A stretch of DNA of 64,000 bases from Phycomyces blakesleeanus NRRL 1555(-) (GCF_001638985.1 NW_017265134.1:2890131-2954130); one strand, 5' to 3'. Numbered from the stretch's first letter, positions 10,651 to 22,751 are shown. Notes: generated by a model from the sequence alone, not told the origin. Made by a program: numbers and translations.

Positions 10651-12956
10651 TTACTCCAACCCTGACTTTATCCACAAAGTTTCTCCAAGAGCAGTTGTGA
10701 TAAATTGACTATCTAAAATTCTATCCGAGTCAGACTCTCTTACAGATGATGACAAGCAATTATCAATAGAGTCTAGCTCAGGTTGAATTCTTTGAGTTCG
10801 TTGAATTCGTTGTCTAGATTTCACATAATCTTTCCATGCTTGATTAAGAGCACGAGGAGGATCCATATAGTGTTCTTCCGACATCATGAATGTTCCCCAG
10901 TGTATTCCAACAGATACCTTGGGGTGGCCAAGATCACAGTGTGCCTTGACAGCCTCAGTTGGACCCATGTGGAGGTGCTTCATTAAGAATTCGGGTTCAA
11001 AGCTACCAATAGGCATCGCTGCAAGTGACAGCGGACTATAGCGACTTCCTATAGCCTTGAAGAGTTCGGAAGAATAACCCGTGTCTCCACTAAGAAGAAA
11101 TGCAGAATTTTGATTCCAGTTAATTAGTATATTGATCCACTAATTTCTTAATTATTACTATTTATTTTTATTTATTTTTTATATACACATATAATTTTCT
11201 GGATAAAATTTCTTACCAGAAAAAGATATTCTCATTCTGTCCCTTGATCACAAAACTGCACCAGAGTGTTTCATTCTTGTCAAAAGGTGTGCGAAACCCA
11301 CTCCAATGCTGTGAATATGAAATATAAGAACAATAATATCATTATTTTGAATGGCATGGGTTTCGATTAGTAATCCAGATTGTTTTTTCTTTAAAAAATG
11401 ATCGCGCTCATACCATAGCCGGAACACACGCCACCGTTATGTCCGGTCTCAGTTTGATCTTGGTTTCCTCCCACCAGTTCATCTCCAAGACCTAATCACA
11501 CGGGTGGAACACAATAAGAATGAGGGAATGTCACACACTGGCCCTTATTCTTATTCTTATTCTTATTCTTATTTTCATACATTATTTATGCCTCTTTCAA
11601 CAAACCAATACTTAAGTCCGAGAGGAACGTACCAAGCTACTGAGTTTCCGAGTTTGGCAACTACCTTACTATCTGTAATTTTTCATAATCTCATAATCTC
11701 AGCATCTCCCAATATCTCAATATCCTTTTTTTTTTCTACCTTTTTTTCCCCTAAATATATTTAGTCTATCTTTAAACAATATTACCCAAATGGTCGAAAT
11801 GATTATGTGAAACAAGAACTATATCCAGGTTTTCTTGGATGTCTTCAAGTACACAAGGAACTGGTCTTAGACGTTTAGGACCAAGATACTCGTTAATTGA
11901 ACGCCGAGTGAATACAGGATCCGTAAGAATTGCCAAGCCTTCGATTGTAATTAAACAAGTAGATTGCCTAGAAATAAAGAAATACGTGAATATAAATATA
12001 AATATAAATATAAATTATATAATATAATATAAATAAATATCCAATCAATTCTCGAGTAAAAAGGTATTGTTACATGCAAAATTAATTTACCCAAGCCATG
12101 TAAAAGTAATTGGATTCTTGGCTTTTTCTGGGTTAATGACTTCTGTCCCATTCTTATTCAAATACACCCAGGTATCCTTTGACTTTGAATACAGCTTTGT
12201 CATCGTTTGGCTTAATTTGTATGAATTATTTTTGTTGAATATGAGATTCAGGGGTGGTTTCATTACAGGAAGTGCTACCGAGAGTTCCTGTATTTTATTT
12301 TATTTTAAAAATAAATCACTCAATCAATAAATCGGTACGCTTGTACAAGTAGCCAGAAAATAACTATGATACGTTCTTTGCGTGCGCGCAGTAATAAAAT
12401 TATATATAAAATAATAAATAAATAAATAAATAAAAAAGGAGCTTGGCACATACCTCTTGTGATTTTGGAATCCCATTTCCTTTCCATCGCCGCATCCAGA
12501 AGAAAGCTGTTTCCCACCACTTTACTTCTCTCCACTCATGAAATGGATTGACAAACCGGTGAGCTATCTTTTTGGACCTCAAAAAAATTATACATATATA
12601 TATATATTTAATATCAATTGACCTCTAGTCCTCTAAGTATATCTCACTATTTTAGACTCTATGGTAAGGCTATAAACTAACCAAACCAATCCAAGTCTCG
12701 ATATTTCTAACCAGGCCCTTTATCCAATTTATCTCTAAAGTACCTTTAGACTCGCGTAACGTTCTTCAGGCCGCTTTAAATGGCTTCTGGACGCTATTCC
12801 TTTGCGGCGCTCTGATTCCAATAACCTGGTGCCATATGAAGCTTGTATACATAAGTACAGGAGTATAACCAAAAAAAGTATAGCAGTAAATATGGTTGGG
12901 AATATATAGACACTCTTTGAGCGGTAAAAAAGAACAGCATAGGCCAACAAATGCAT
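10651..12956 (-). CDS. N-acylphosphatidylethanolamine-hydrolysing phospholipase D (NAPE-PLD), membrane-anchored
   Basis: A zinc metallo-beta-lactamase-fold enzyme releasing N-acylethanolamines and phosphatidate from NAPE at membranes. Eight exons: 12,956-12,793, 12,577-12,454, 12,287-12,091, 11,967-11,786, 11,672-11,581, 11,491-11,414, 11,308-11,217, 11,089-10,651; about 455 aa. Signatures in order: NPFHEWREVKWWE, TWLGQSTCLITIEG, LTDPVF, GPKRLRP, the zinc-binding SHNHFDHLD, WYVPLGLKYWF, NWWEETKIKL, HWSGFRTPFDKNETLWCSF, CGDTGYS, PIGSFEP and IHWGTF. The N terminus adds a hydrophobic helix (VYIFPTIFTAILFLVILLYL), so the enzyme is probably anchored. Weak point: exon 2 needs a phase-2 partner, which only the poor donor GC|GTCCAG at 12,792 supplies; the better-looking donor 40 bp further on would break the frame. 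Confidence 0.88.
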
Positions 12957-13953
12957 GAAATAAGGTGTATTAAGAAGAGACAAGAGAGAGGAGAAAAAAA
13001 GAAAGTCTAAAGGAAATGTTGTTGGTTAACTTGCTTATTTATTGCTACAATAATGACAACTTTTCCCCCAAGTTGTCAGATACTTTATCCACTATAAGTA
13101 GCTTATACATTTAATATAAAGAATTACTCATATAGATGAATAAAGAGGTGAATATACAAGGATTCTTTCTTATTCATATTCGCGTTAATACTTTCTTTTG
13201 TAAATAAGAAAAACAATCTCGTGTAAATTTCAATTTCAATTTTATATTTTCAACAATTAGCAACAACAAGAGGTTTATCATGCTCTTTTAAAGTATAGGA
13301 AACAGGATTCTATATACATACAAGCGATTCTATTATATTGACTACAAATATCGTTTGGTCCGAAAAAAAAGGTGTTTTTCTCTTGTTTCTTTTGATGATA
13401 ATCCTTATAGTCTAAATCTGGCCATGCTTCTAAAGAAAAAGGAAAGTAAATGTCCCACTACAGATCAAAATGAAATAGAGTAATTTCTATTTTGTAGAAT
13501 TCTGGGCAATACTCCTTTATTATTCTATAGAAGCCCTGACTACATCTTCTGTTTCTTTTCGTTTTCTTTGTACTATTGACAGCTATCATGTATATTGACA
13601 AGTGGCGATATATCGCTGTCACTTTTCATATTCTTATTCATATTCTTCTCCTTATTTTCACGCGTATTGTATCAAATTATATATATACATACATATACAG
13701 AAAGTAAAAACAATCAAATAAAAGATCTTCAACTATCACAAATATGATAATTCCAATTTAGTAAAATGTACAGAAAATATTGTTCATCTTGGGTAAAACA
13801 TTCTCTTTTCTTTAATTAATTAATCAGGATCGATAAGACCCGGATCAAATTTAGAGTCTAAATTACATATTGACCTGAGGTCATCTATACAAATAAATCA
13901 TTTTGTTTTGTTTTGTTTTATATTGGTGTAAGATGAAATGAATAGATTATATG
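12957..13953. other. Intergenic region upstream of NAPE-PLD and downstream of the DDX59-like gene
   Basis: AT-rich; no coding exon recognised on either strand. It should contain the NAPE-PLD promoter and the 3' end of the helicase transcript. Confidence 0.5.
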
Positions 13954-16151
13954 TTACAGGTATCTCTTGAGCTGTGATGGTAATGGTGTCACTTGAGCGA
14001 CGGCTTTTGTTGCGAGCATCTTGGCAAAAGGCTCTAGTAAATGTTCGTGTTCCTAATACAAGAAAAGGAATAATAAATAATATGATGAGTAACAATAAGC
14101 CGAAACATTTATTGCATTGTATCTATCTATCTATCTATCTATCTATCTAAGCAATAACACCATACTTACACTATTGATAAATGTGATGGCCCAACCACGC
14201 TTTTGCTTTGCGTCTCTAGGAAGAGGCCCTCGAATTACCGCACGCCCTATTCGGTGTACATAATCTTCTAAAGTTGGGGCCATATCATAGTTTATAACAA
14301 GCCGCACAAAAGGCAGGTCTACACCGCGTGACAGTACATCAGTTGAGACGACTATGTCCCACACTGGCTCTTGCTCGTTCACTCCTGCAACAATCGCAGA
14401 TCGTTCTGCTTGTGACTTATCGCCATGCATCGCTACTACCCTCAAGTGTTTGTTGCGTTTCTGAATAGCTCGTGTGAGGAACTCAGCCCCAAGACGACTG
14501 TCCACAAATATCAAGATAGGTGGGGCAAAATATTTTGGGTCATTAATAATAGACATAAGTCTCTTTGCTTTGCTCGCATTCTCTACCCACAAAATAGTCT
14601 GCCTGACATTATTGGTGGCTTCTGGGTGCTTATTAGGATCCCCATCCTTTGGTTGACTGATCCGTATTTCTATAGGTCGAGTTAACCGCCGACACAGACT
14701 TTCCATTTCCTTTGGATCGTTCACCGTAGCTGAAAAGAAACTTGTCTGGCGTTTGGTTGTGTCAGGAAGTCTACCAAGTATCTGGCGTACCTGTGGACCG
14801 AATCCCAGACTAAACATAGCATCCGCCTCATCCAGAACAAGCATTTGTAAACGCCACGGCCGAAATAAACTTGGGTGCTCTTTGATGAGCTCTAATACAC
14901 GCCCAGGAGTCCCAACGATTATCTGAACCCCTTTGCGCAATCGGTGAATATTATCAGCCAACGGTTGTCCTCCGATAAGTAAAGCTGTTCGTGTATTGCG
15001 CATGCCTTTGGACAATATTTTAGTAACTGTTTCAATCTGCTGGCACAATTCACGTGTGGGTGCCAAGATCAGAGCGTAAGGGCCAGCACGGCGCTTGTAG
15101 TTGTGGATTATTGACATGGACCGACAATGTACAATGATTGGGATGACGAATGCACCCGTCTTTCCTGAGCTGGTGGGTGCAACTGCATACACATCCCGCC
15201 CTGCCAATCCAGCCGGCACAGCCTGTCGCTGGATACTTGTGGCCATCGACCATTTCATCTGATCCAGGTTGTGGATGAGAGTAGGGCCGAGCGTTTTGCA
15301 TTGGTCGAAACTGCATATTGGATGTGGTATCCGATCTCCTTTGACATCAATTTCGTGTGCTTTCAATATTGCGTCTCTCTGCCACTTTGGCATATTTGCA
15401 ATATCCTCTGGCTCTTCATAATTTGTCATTTTTGCGTGCAGATTCTCAGCTACATAGAAAGGCGAAATTTTTGCATTCACATCGTTCAATATAGAAGTGG
15501 TTGTTCTTTTCTGTTTTGTGTAAATTCGGGAATTAAGATCTGTGTCAATGCGCTTGCACTCGAGACTGTATACAGAAGAATAAGTAATATATATATTTCT
15601 ATATGTGTGTGCGTGTGTTTTATATTTATGGTTTTAATTTACCTGCACACATCATTGTCTGTATCATCATTAATGTATTCACCATATTTCCCACATATAA
15701 TACACACAGGTTCGTCACAGCCAGGAATTATCCTACGTTGATCCGAAGAAAATGGTTTGATCGGCTCATCATCACTGTCTGCCTGTATATCCATATCATC
15801 GTCGTCATCCTTATTATCATTATCATCATTTTTTGTAGATTCAGGCTGAATCTTTACATTGGGCGATCCATCATTGTGATTTTTATCATTGAGTGATTTA
15901 GTTGTTGAATTTGGAAGGTTTTGGGTGATTTCTTCTAAAGATCCAGGAGAATTCAAGATAGTCTGGGGTATTTCTGGATCTGCAACATCTTTTGGTTTGG
16001 TTTGGACAGATTCTTTGATGTAATTTGGTAGATTAGACTTCTTTTCCAAAGCAAGATCTGAGCGCCGTTTTTTATTGATACGCGTACGATCTTCAATTGA
16101 ATCGTATTCTGTATTATTGGTTCTTTTCTTGACAGATCTCGGAATGAACAT
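13954..16151 (-). CDS. DEAD-box RNA helicase with HIT zinc finger, DDX59-like (3 exons, 667 aa)
   Basis: Exons 16,151-15,643, 15,565-14,170, 14,052-13,954; 668 codons. It begins [10 protein letters not shown], like animal DDX59. Exon 1 continues through an acidic/Asn-rich stretch to a HIT zinc finger (C150, C153, C169, C173: [11 protein letters not shown] and VCSLECKR), split by intron 1 at its third cysteine. The helicase core has SIQRQAVP, the P-loop [31 protein letters not shown] and [12 protein letters not shown]. The usual HRIGRTGR is changed after HRIGR, as also in DDX59 relatives. The last exon ([15 protein letters not shown]) completes the C terminus. DDX59 is widespread in animals but absent from model ascomycete yeasts as far as I know, which fits an early-diverging fungus. 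ATP-dependent RNA remodelling is the family role; the substrate is unknown. Confidence 0.93.
14121..14149. repeat. (CTAT)n/(GATA)n microsatellite
   Basis: About seven tandem tetranucleotide copies in the last intron of the DDX59-like gene, just upstream (in transcript sense) of the final exon. Confidence 0.9.
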
Positions 16152-16498
16152 AAAGATTTTATAACCAGAAATAATAAATCTAGAGTGCAATTTGTGTTCT
16201 TTATGGCTAGCCTGTCCTGTCCTTTTCTTTTCCTTTCTTATTTTCTGCCCTTTCAAGTGTAAACAGCAGCAATGGCAAAATAGAGAAATACAGAGAGAAA
16301 GAGAAGATACACATTGAAAGGTTAAAAAGGATGGGCCTGTTTTAAGGTTGCACGGACTTGACTTTTGATTGATGTATCACGTGAGCCAGGCGACAAACTG
16401 CATGGCACGATCTTTTTTTTTAATTGAAATTTTAGGTGACAAACAAGGGTTTTTTTTATCATCCTACAAGAATAGAGAGAAAATAATAAAAAAAAGAA
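16152..16498. promoter_or_regulatory. 347-bp shared divergent promoter (DDX59-like / ATP synthase e)
   Basis: The two start codons face away from each other with 347 bp between them, so both promoters must fit here. No TATA box or known operator is recognisable. Bidirectional use is inferred from geometry only. Confidence 0.5.
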
Positions 16499-17150
16499 AT
16501 GTCAGCATTACGCTCCGTTGTAAACGTAGGTTTGATTCGATTACTAATGAGAATTCAATACTTGTAATTCAAGTCAAAGACAATGCTTCATATTATAACA
16601 AAAAAAAACAAAAAAAATAACAATCAACAACAACAATAACTAAAGAAATATCAATAATTGTGCGTGTATTAGGTTGGACGTTGGTCAGCCCTTGCTTTTG
16701 GTATCGCGTACGGTTTTGCCCGTAATGCTTCGTTGCAGAAGCAGGAGAAACAGAAGGAGGCACAGCGCGAATACAAACACAAGGAAGAGTTGATTGAGAA
16801 AGCCAGAGCCGAGTATGCCAGAAGAACAAACCCTTCACTTCTTGCCGTTGCTTCTGAAGTGAAGCCAAAAAGTAAATATATGATGGGATATAGCTTAAAT
16901 ATTACGGAGAGACTTGTGGGTGGGCTAGTCGGCTGGCAGCAGTACTAGTACTAGTAATGGTAGTGGTGGTGGAGAAGTGGTTTGTTGCATTTTACGCGAC
17001 ACTGTTTTTTTTGATTATTTGATTATTTAATTAATTAATTAATTAATTAATTAATTATTTTTATTCTATTTATTTAAAAAAGTAGTCGCTTTCCATGACA
17101 AGATCTCGGATGACGATCTTGAGGTTCTCATCATCTCTTTGGAAGATTGA
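16499..17150 (+). CDS. ATP21: Mitochondrial ATP synthase subunit e (3 exons, 97 aa)
   Basis: Small inner-membrane subunit of the F1Fo ATP synthase, needed for dimer formation and crista shape. Exons 16,499-16,525, 16,673-16,871, 17,083-17,150; total 98 codons. The first exon is only nine codons, so the gene is easy to miss. The membrane segment GRWSALAFGIAYGFARN contains the GxxxG dimerisation motif (GIAYG), followed by a charged helix (EAQREYKHKEELIEKARAEY) that is highly typical of the family. Length matches the usual 80-100 aa. The gene shares a short divergent promoter with the DDX59-like helicase. The last exon (ISDDDLEVLIISLED) is less family-typical, so its splice acceptor is the least certain point. 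Confidence 0.88.
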
Positions 17151-17772
17151 ATTGACCATTAACCAAGAACTGGAAGAGTATTTTGTTGACTGGGAAGGGA
17201 AAAGGTGGGGAAGGAATGGTATATTAAAGAACACGAAAAGTTAAAAAAAAAACAAAAACCAAAAAACAAAAAAAAAGGAGGAGGAGGACAAGAGGTTCCA
17301 GGACATGTATCTTATTCTCTAGAGTTTGTAAGATTTTTATTATTATTTATTATTATTCATTCCTGTTAACCTTGTAATGTCTTTATTCTCTGTCTGTCTG
17401 CATCTCTATCTCTCTATCTCTTTTGATATTATATGTGTGCGGGTGTGTACATAATATACACACACGTATACATATAAAGATCTTGTTTTTTCTTTGATAT
17501 AAAATATATAAACAATTACTTGTTGGATGGTATATCTTATTATTACTACTGCTATCACTTTAGCTTTTATATGCTACCTTGATACATAATTAATGGTGCT
17601 TGTAAGCCCATTCTGAACACAGATATATATGTTATACAAATTGTAATATATGATTATAGGAATACAATTGTGTAGATTTGTTAGATTTGTAGATGTAAGT
17701 AGAGTAAATGTTTATTGAATTTTTTCTTAAATATAATAAAAAGAATGTTATATGAAATATATGATTATTCAT
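17151..17772. other. Intergenic region between convergent ATP21 and NOC2
   Basis: 3' flanks of both genes; AT-rich with polypurine and TCTCTATCT runs. No gene recognised. Confidence 0.5.
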
Positions 17773-20700
17773 CTATTGTAATTTCTGTCGCATTTCTGCC
17801 ATAAATTCATTACACTCCTTGATATCTGCCGGGCTAAAGTCAGCCTTGGAGCGCTGCATAATAATGAACTTGGATTTGGTTTCCAGCTGAAGAAAGAAAG
17901 CAAGAAAAGTGAGAAAACCCTGGTTGTTTTACGATTACATTCTACTATTTATATAATATGTAAAGGATTGTACCTTTTGTGCAAGGCTGTGCAACTGTCT
18001 AGAGCCTTTGGGATTCTTTGATTTCTTTACGAATCGTTTGATCTAAAGCACAATAATGTAAGTTATATGACTTTAATACCAAATAATGTTAACATTCTAC
18101 TTACAGCAACAATTCCAGGAATAACCATCTCTGGGAAGGCAATGTGAGTGTAGAAGCACTTGTAGAAATCGTTTAAACACTCGTTTGCCTGTTCCAAGAT
18201 ACCATCCTTTCCAAGAACAAAACAAAAAAAGTTAATATATTGATCCAGTATATCATATCACTCAATCCTTCGTATTTCTATTCGTATTTACGCGTGTATT
18301 TATCTTCATTATTATTATTTTTACTTACTTGATAGACACGAGTACGTAAGTATTGCTTTGGTGCTTTCAGATGAACTTCCCACTCTAATGGTTTCAAAGT
18401 CGATGGGTTGGACTTGTTCTTGACCTCTCCGCTCTCAAATACTTCGAAAATAAAAGGTGCAAGTGGAATAAAGACACGAGTGGATTGGTTGAGGGAAATC
18501 ATACAGCGGAGTACATGGAAACGAAGGGGAAAGTACTGAGCAGTGGGAATCAGACTATAAAGGATAACATTAGACTTCTGATTACATATAGACATATCAT
18601 TTGAATATCAATCAACTTACCGAATAGCACCCAAAGCGACTTGTACAAGAGGGAAAATAAGTGACTTTAATGGAGACTCTTCCTCTCCATTATCTTTGGG
18701 TTGGCAATAGGTGGACAGGACATTTGCCCAAAAGTCAATGCAGTGAATGTATTGCCAGTTGTAAACAGCCTTGTAACTCTCCTGTAATTTTTATTTAGAA
18801 TTCTCTTTTGACAAAATATGCACCCCATATATATATATACCCATGCCTATTCTAATTATTATAATTATAATTTTACCTTTGTCTTTAATTGCATAGCACC
18901 TCTCAAGTGAACTGCAAGCTGACGGATATAGGCAAATGCTTGCTGATAACTCAAGACCTGGTTAATTCCATAAAGTTCTACTGCCAGGTTACGCATCAAG
19001 TTGATAGCAGGGAGTGTGTGAGGGTTGGTTGTTTTGCAGTTTCTGACAAATGTCAAATATATGTTCTTCAAGCACAGATCCAGGAAGCTATTTTCTGATG
19101 ATCCTTTTTTAGACTCTACAGGTGTGGTGGCCAATGATCGGATGGCCAAGAAACTTTGAATGCGTACATTATCAGAAGATGAGAGATTGGACCATAAGTT
19201 CAAAAGTGTCTATATATATGCATGAGCTTCACCGATTATTGTTATTGTTATTATTTTTATTTTTATTTGCCACAACTTTACCTTTAAATAGTCCTTTGAT
19301 GTTTTTTCGAAGCATGCCCAGTAAGCCGTGCATTTCTCAGCCTCTCTAATAGCAACATAGTGCATATTTGCATCGGTCAAGTTTTGCAAGAGATGCAACA
19401 AGTTGTTGAGATAAGATTTTACAAGCGACTTCATGAAACTCCAACGTGTAGCTGTAGAAGGTGCACCTCCCTCTTTCTTGGGCTTAAGATAGTGATTGAA
19501 AATAGTAGGAGCATAACGCATGGTGGTTGTAACAACCTTGTTAAATACTGCACAAGAAATAAAGAAAGAAAAGGGTCAACGTTTTGCCAATTACATTCTC
19601 ACATCCACATCCACATATATATCAAACTCCTCTAGTTCTCGTCAACTTACCGTGAGGACTGACAATCTTGTAAACAAATGTGATATTTTCCTGCTGCTCT
19701 TCATCAGACATTCTTGCGGCAGTTTTGAATGCAGAAAGCATCTTTTTGAATGCCTTAATGTTCTGTGTTTTATCCAATTGGTCGATCCACTCTGCCAACA
19801 TTGCCTTTGTAACAACCTCAGCATTGTCGTTTTGCTCTTTAATCGACTTCTTTTTTTTCGATCCTTCTTCATCACTATCATCCTCGTCATCGTCTTCGCC
19901 ATCATCGTCATTATCTTCGTCAAATTCAGGCTCTTCATCCTCCTCACCCTGGCTTTGGTCTTCTTCGTCTTCTTCGTCTTCATCTTCGGTCATGTCAAAG
20001 TCCAGAAGATCAGCACCCTCCTTCTGCAAGTAATCGTAGAATTCGGGATCACGTTCTTTGAGTTGTTCCAATTCCTTTTTGTGCTTGTCTGCATCAAGTT
20101 TGATTTTGTCGTCGTCGTCATTTTCCTCATCATCGTCATCTTCCTCCTCCTCCTCCTCCTCCTCCTCTTCCTCTTCCGGCTCAAGTTCGATAAGTTCATC
20201 GCTGTCCAACTCTTCATCTTCATCGTCGTCTTTATCCATGTCAATATCCGAATCCTGCATTAAATCTTCTTCATCATCTAATTCCAAATCGTCTTCGCTG
20301 TCAATTTCCTCGTCGCTTTCTTTAGTAACTTTTTTGGCGGTTTGTTTCTTGGACTTCTTTTTGTCCATTACTACGTCTTTTTTAACTTCTTTTTCGATTT
20401 CTTCTTCGGATTCAGAATCGTCTTGGACAGTTTCAGCTTGACCAAGTGCCTTCAAATCCTACAAGAATAACGAATAACAAAGCATGAAATTAGCACATAC
20501 ACACATAAACACAAAAAAACACACACACATACTCTGTCCAAGGCATCCTCATCCGAGTTTTCCATGTATTCATCTTCGGATTCACTAGCTTCGAATCCAC
20601 CCTTGAAGAAATCCTCAACTGACATTTTCGAGAGACTTATTTTTTTTTAACAAAAAAAGGAAATTAGTCTACTATCCTAATATAAATTACAGGTAATTTT

Positions 20701-20960
20701 GTTGCAATTTTTTTTTGGCTGGTTGGTTGGTTGGTTGGTTGGTTGGTTGGAAATTTGCGATCGTGTATATGTGCGGGATGGAGGCTATTCAATTACCTCT
20801 TTTCGTTTCCATTTGTGGATTTTGTAACTTTCTTAATCTCTTTGGTTGATTTCTCTGCTTTTGTGACTTTTTTTGGTCCGTTGTCCTTGGTTTTGGTTTG
20901 AGTTGTGCTTTTATTTTTAAAGGCTGTCTTTTTAGATGCCATCTTTTTTGATTTGACCAT
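17773..20960 (-). CDS. NOC2: Nucleolar complex protein 2 homologue (10 exons, 781 aa)
   Basis: Noc2 chaperones pre-60S ribosomal particles from nucleolus to nucleoplasm together with Noc1 and Noc3. Exons: 20,960-20,797, 20,635-20,533, 20,458-19,651, 19,547-19,282, 19,209-18,877, 18,781-18,621, 18,554-18,329, 18,206-18,105, 18,042-17,974, 17,886-17,773; phases close to 782 codons. A lysine-rich N-terminal extension and long acidic Glu/Asp stretches (exon 3) are typical of nucleolar factors. The conserved region starts around [20 protein letters not shown] and runs through [56 protein letters not shown] and [16 protein letters not shown] to KRFVKKSKN. The start was chosen as the first ATG of a short basic exon; a second in-frame ATG lies six codons later. 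Confidence 0.92.
20140..20180. repeat. (CTC)n trinucleotide tract coding poly-Glu
   Basis: TCC/CTC repeats in exon 3 of the NOC2 homologue encode a glutamate run on the minus strand. The opposite strand opens as a meaningless poly-Ser frame. Confidence 0.85.
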
Positions 20961-21641
20961 TAATGCTGTTGATGTATATTATATTGCTAAAGAGAAGAAG
21001 CAGAAGTATTTGATAGTTCGTATAGGTAAAAAAAAAAACTCCTTCCTGTTCACTTAAAAATTAAAAAAAAAAATGAAGGGTTTAGGGGAAGTGTGGGGTG
21101 ACTGCTTGTGACTATACCCAAGAAGTGGTTTCGAAAGAGGCTTAGACCGTCCAAAAAATAAAGACCGTATAAATTGCCACTCTGTAGTACTCGTAATAAT
21201 ACAGGTAGAAGATGGTGATGAAGAAGAAGAATAAGAAAAAAAATAAGAGAAAAAATATAGAGGAGGAAAAATGACAGGTTATTTCACACTCCAGACTGAC
21301 AGAAAAGAAAGCAAAAAAGACAATCAAGGTCACACTAATAACCAGATATTGGGTTTCTATTGGCCCACAACGAATGTTAAATTTATTGTTCTTGTTCTTC
21401 AAACATATTCATTAGAGTTGTGTCGATTGTTATACAAAGTGTCTCTCTTTTAACCTCTTTGGCGTAGGGCAATTAGATATATTAAAGATTGATTAAGTTA
21501 TAATCTTATGGATCAGTGTTTGGAGTTAAGTTTAGTGAGAATTCTGCTTAAAAGCTATGCCTAGGGCTTTTGATATTTTATCAGAAAGAAAACTGAATTT
21601 TGTTGCCGTAACAAATACATTAGAGAGGGTCTTCGAGCCTG

Positions 21642-21661
21642 AATTGCAAACGTTTGCAATT
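21642..21661. repeat. Perfect 20-bp palindrome
   Basis: AATTGCAAACGTTTGCAATT is identical to its own reverse complement. Possible protein-binding site or hairpin; no gene nearby explains it. Confidence 0.9.
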
Positions 21662-21722
21662 TTTTATTTTACGCGGCGAATTAAATTCCAATACTTGTTT
21701 TGCAAATTTCATGGTGGAGGCC

Positions 21723-21789
21723 ATTTAGTGAGCATTTGAAGCCAAAAGTTAGGTAATCCCTGATTTTTTACTTCAAATGCTCACTAAAT
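21723..21789. repeat. 19-bp perfect inverted repeat with 29-bp loop
   Basis: The left arm ATTTAGTGAGCATTTGAAG (21,723-21,741) is the exact reverse complement of 21,771-21,789. It could be a very small foldback element or the fused ends of a deleted transposon. Confidence 0.9.
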
Positions 21790-22085
21790 TTCTAGTAAAA
21801 ATTGGGCTTATTTTTCCCACTTCAAAACAAAATGTATGATAGCCAGTAGCCTCTTCTTCATACTTACTTAATAAAATAGGCCTTGGAAAGTCAAGTTTAT
21901 TAAGGTCTATTTCCTCTAAATTTCTTAGTATCAATGTTTTCAACTTATAATATTCATAACTGTGTCTGAGCTTTATTCTTATTTTTGATTGGGTTTTACA
22001 AATAATTATTTTTTAGTCATCTTGAAATTATCATAACTCGACACCCTCTCTATTTATTGAAAGAATAAAAAAAATAGCCACCTAA

Positions 22086-22269
22086 GGGCCTTCTCAAGCA
22101 CTCGCCAAAGTCCTAAAAGTTGGCGTTGAAATCCAAATAAGTATTAGCCAAGATTTTCTAATTTAGCCAATCTTGTTGGCGAAGGTTACTAATTTAAGAA
22201 ACTCTCGCCAATCCGTATATGGAAATCACCGCCAACATTTAGGACCTTGGCGGGTGCTTGAGAAGCCCC
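22086..22269. mobile_element. MITE copy 1 (184 bp, about 40-bp terminal inverted repeats)
   Basis: The left end GGGCCTTCTCAAGCACTCGC (22,086 onward) and the right end ending at 22,269 are inverted copies matching at about 36 of 40 positions. TAA flanks both sides (22,083-22,085 and 22,270-22,272), consistent with a 3-bp target-site duplication as in PIF/Harbinger-type elements. No coding capacity. A second copy lies at 24,209-24,728 in inverted orientation. Confidence 0.85.
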
Positions 22270-22288
22270 TAACTGACTGTTAGAAAAA

Positions 22289-22751
22289 GTAAATAAGGTG
22301 GACAATTACGTACCAAAAAATATCTGTGGACAGACCAAAAGGGCAAAACAACTTCATCCAGAACTTAGTCAATTAGACTAATTTATGACTGTCCACATCT
22401 TTATTTAAAAAAAGTTCAAAATTAGTTCAAAATACATATTTGATAAAATAGTGCATATAATCCCGTCTCTGTCATTAAGTGAGAACTTTTTATTGCGAGT
22501 TTTTCTAGACCTCTCATTATATGGCACATCTTCTCCATAAAAAATGCTTCTCTTCTCAATTCTAGTGACAATGGAAGAAAACTAGCTAATTAGAGTCGAT
22601 TAAAAATGTTGCCCTTTTTTTGCCTTTTTTTGAACCTCCAAGAAAAAGGGCAAAAAAAGGGCAGAATTAATTAAAACTCTCGCCCAATGATATGACTTAA
22701 ATGTTTGGTCTTTTTTTTTCCTTTTTTGAACTTTTAGTCTGTCCACCCCAA
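22289..22751. mobile_element. Candidate second MITE family (GTGGACAGAC ends)
   Basis: The left side carries GGTGGACA and, 40 bp further in, GTGGACAGACCAAAAG. The right side ends with the inverse of GGTGGACAGACTAAAAG. An internal pyrimidine/purine hairpin sits at 22,610-22,663. Boundaries and target duplication are unclear, so this is a tentative call. Confidence 0.45.
22610..22663. repeat. Hairpin with about 21-bp arms
   Basis: TGCCCTTTTTTTGCC on the left pairs with GGCAAAAAAAGGGCA on the right, apart from small mismatches, with a loop of roughly 12 nt. One strand is nearly all pyrimidine in one arm and purine in the other. Confidence 0.75.

Larger units (their letters stand above)
20961..22085. 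other. Start of the gene-poor, repeat-rich island
   Basis: Upstream of NOC2, then AT-rich DNA. Contains a 20-bp palindrome (21,642-21,661) and a perfect 19-bp inverted repeat (21,723-21,789). No coding exon recognised. Confidence 0.5.

Noticed and set aside
15271..15896. Plus-strand frames of 97-156 aa opposite the DDX59-like gene
   Set aside because: Cys/Ile/Tyr-rich shadow frames; the minus strand has a full helicase and HIT finger.
19680..20441. Plus-strand poly-Ser proteins of 117-247 aa
   Set aside because: Shadows of the Glu/Asp-rich exon of NOC2.
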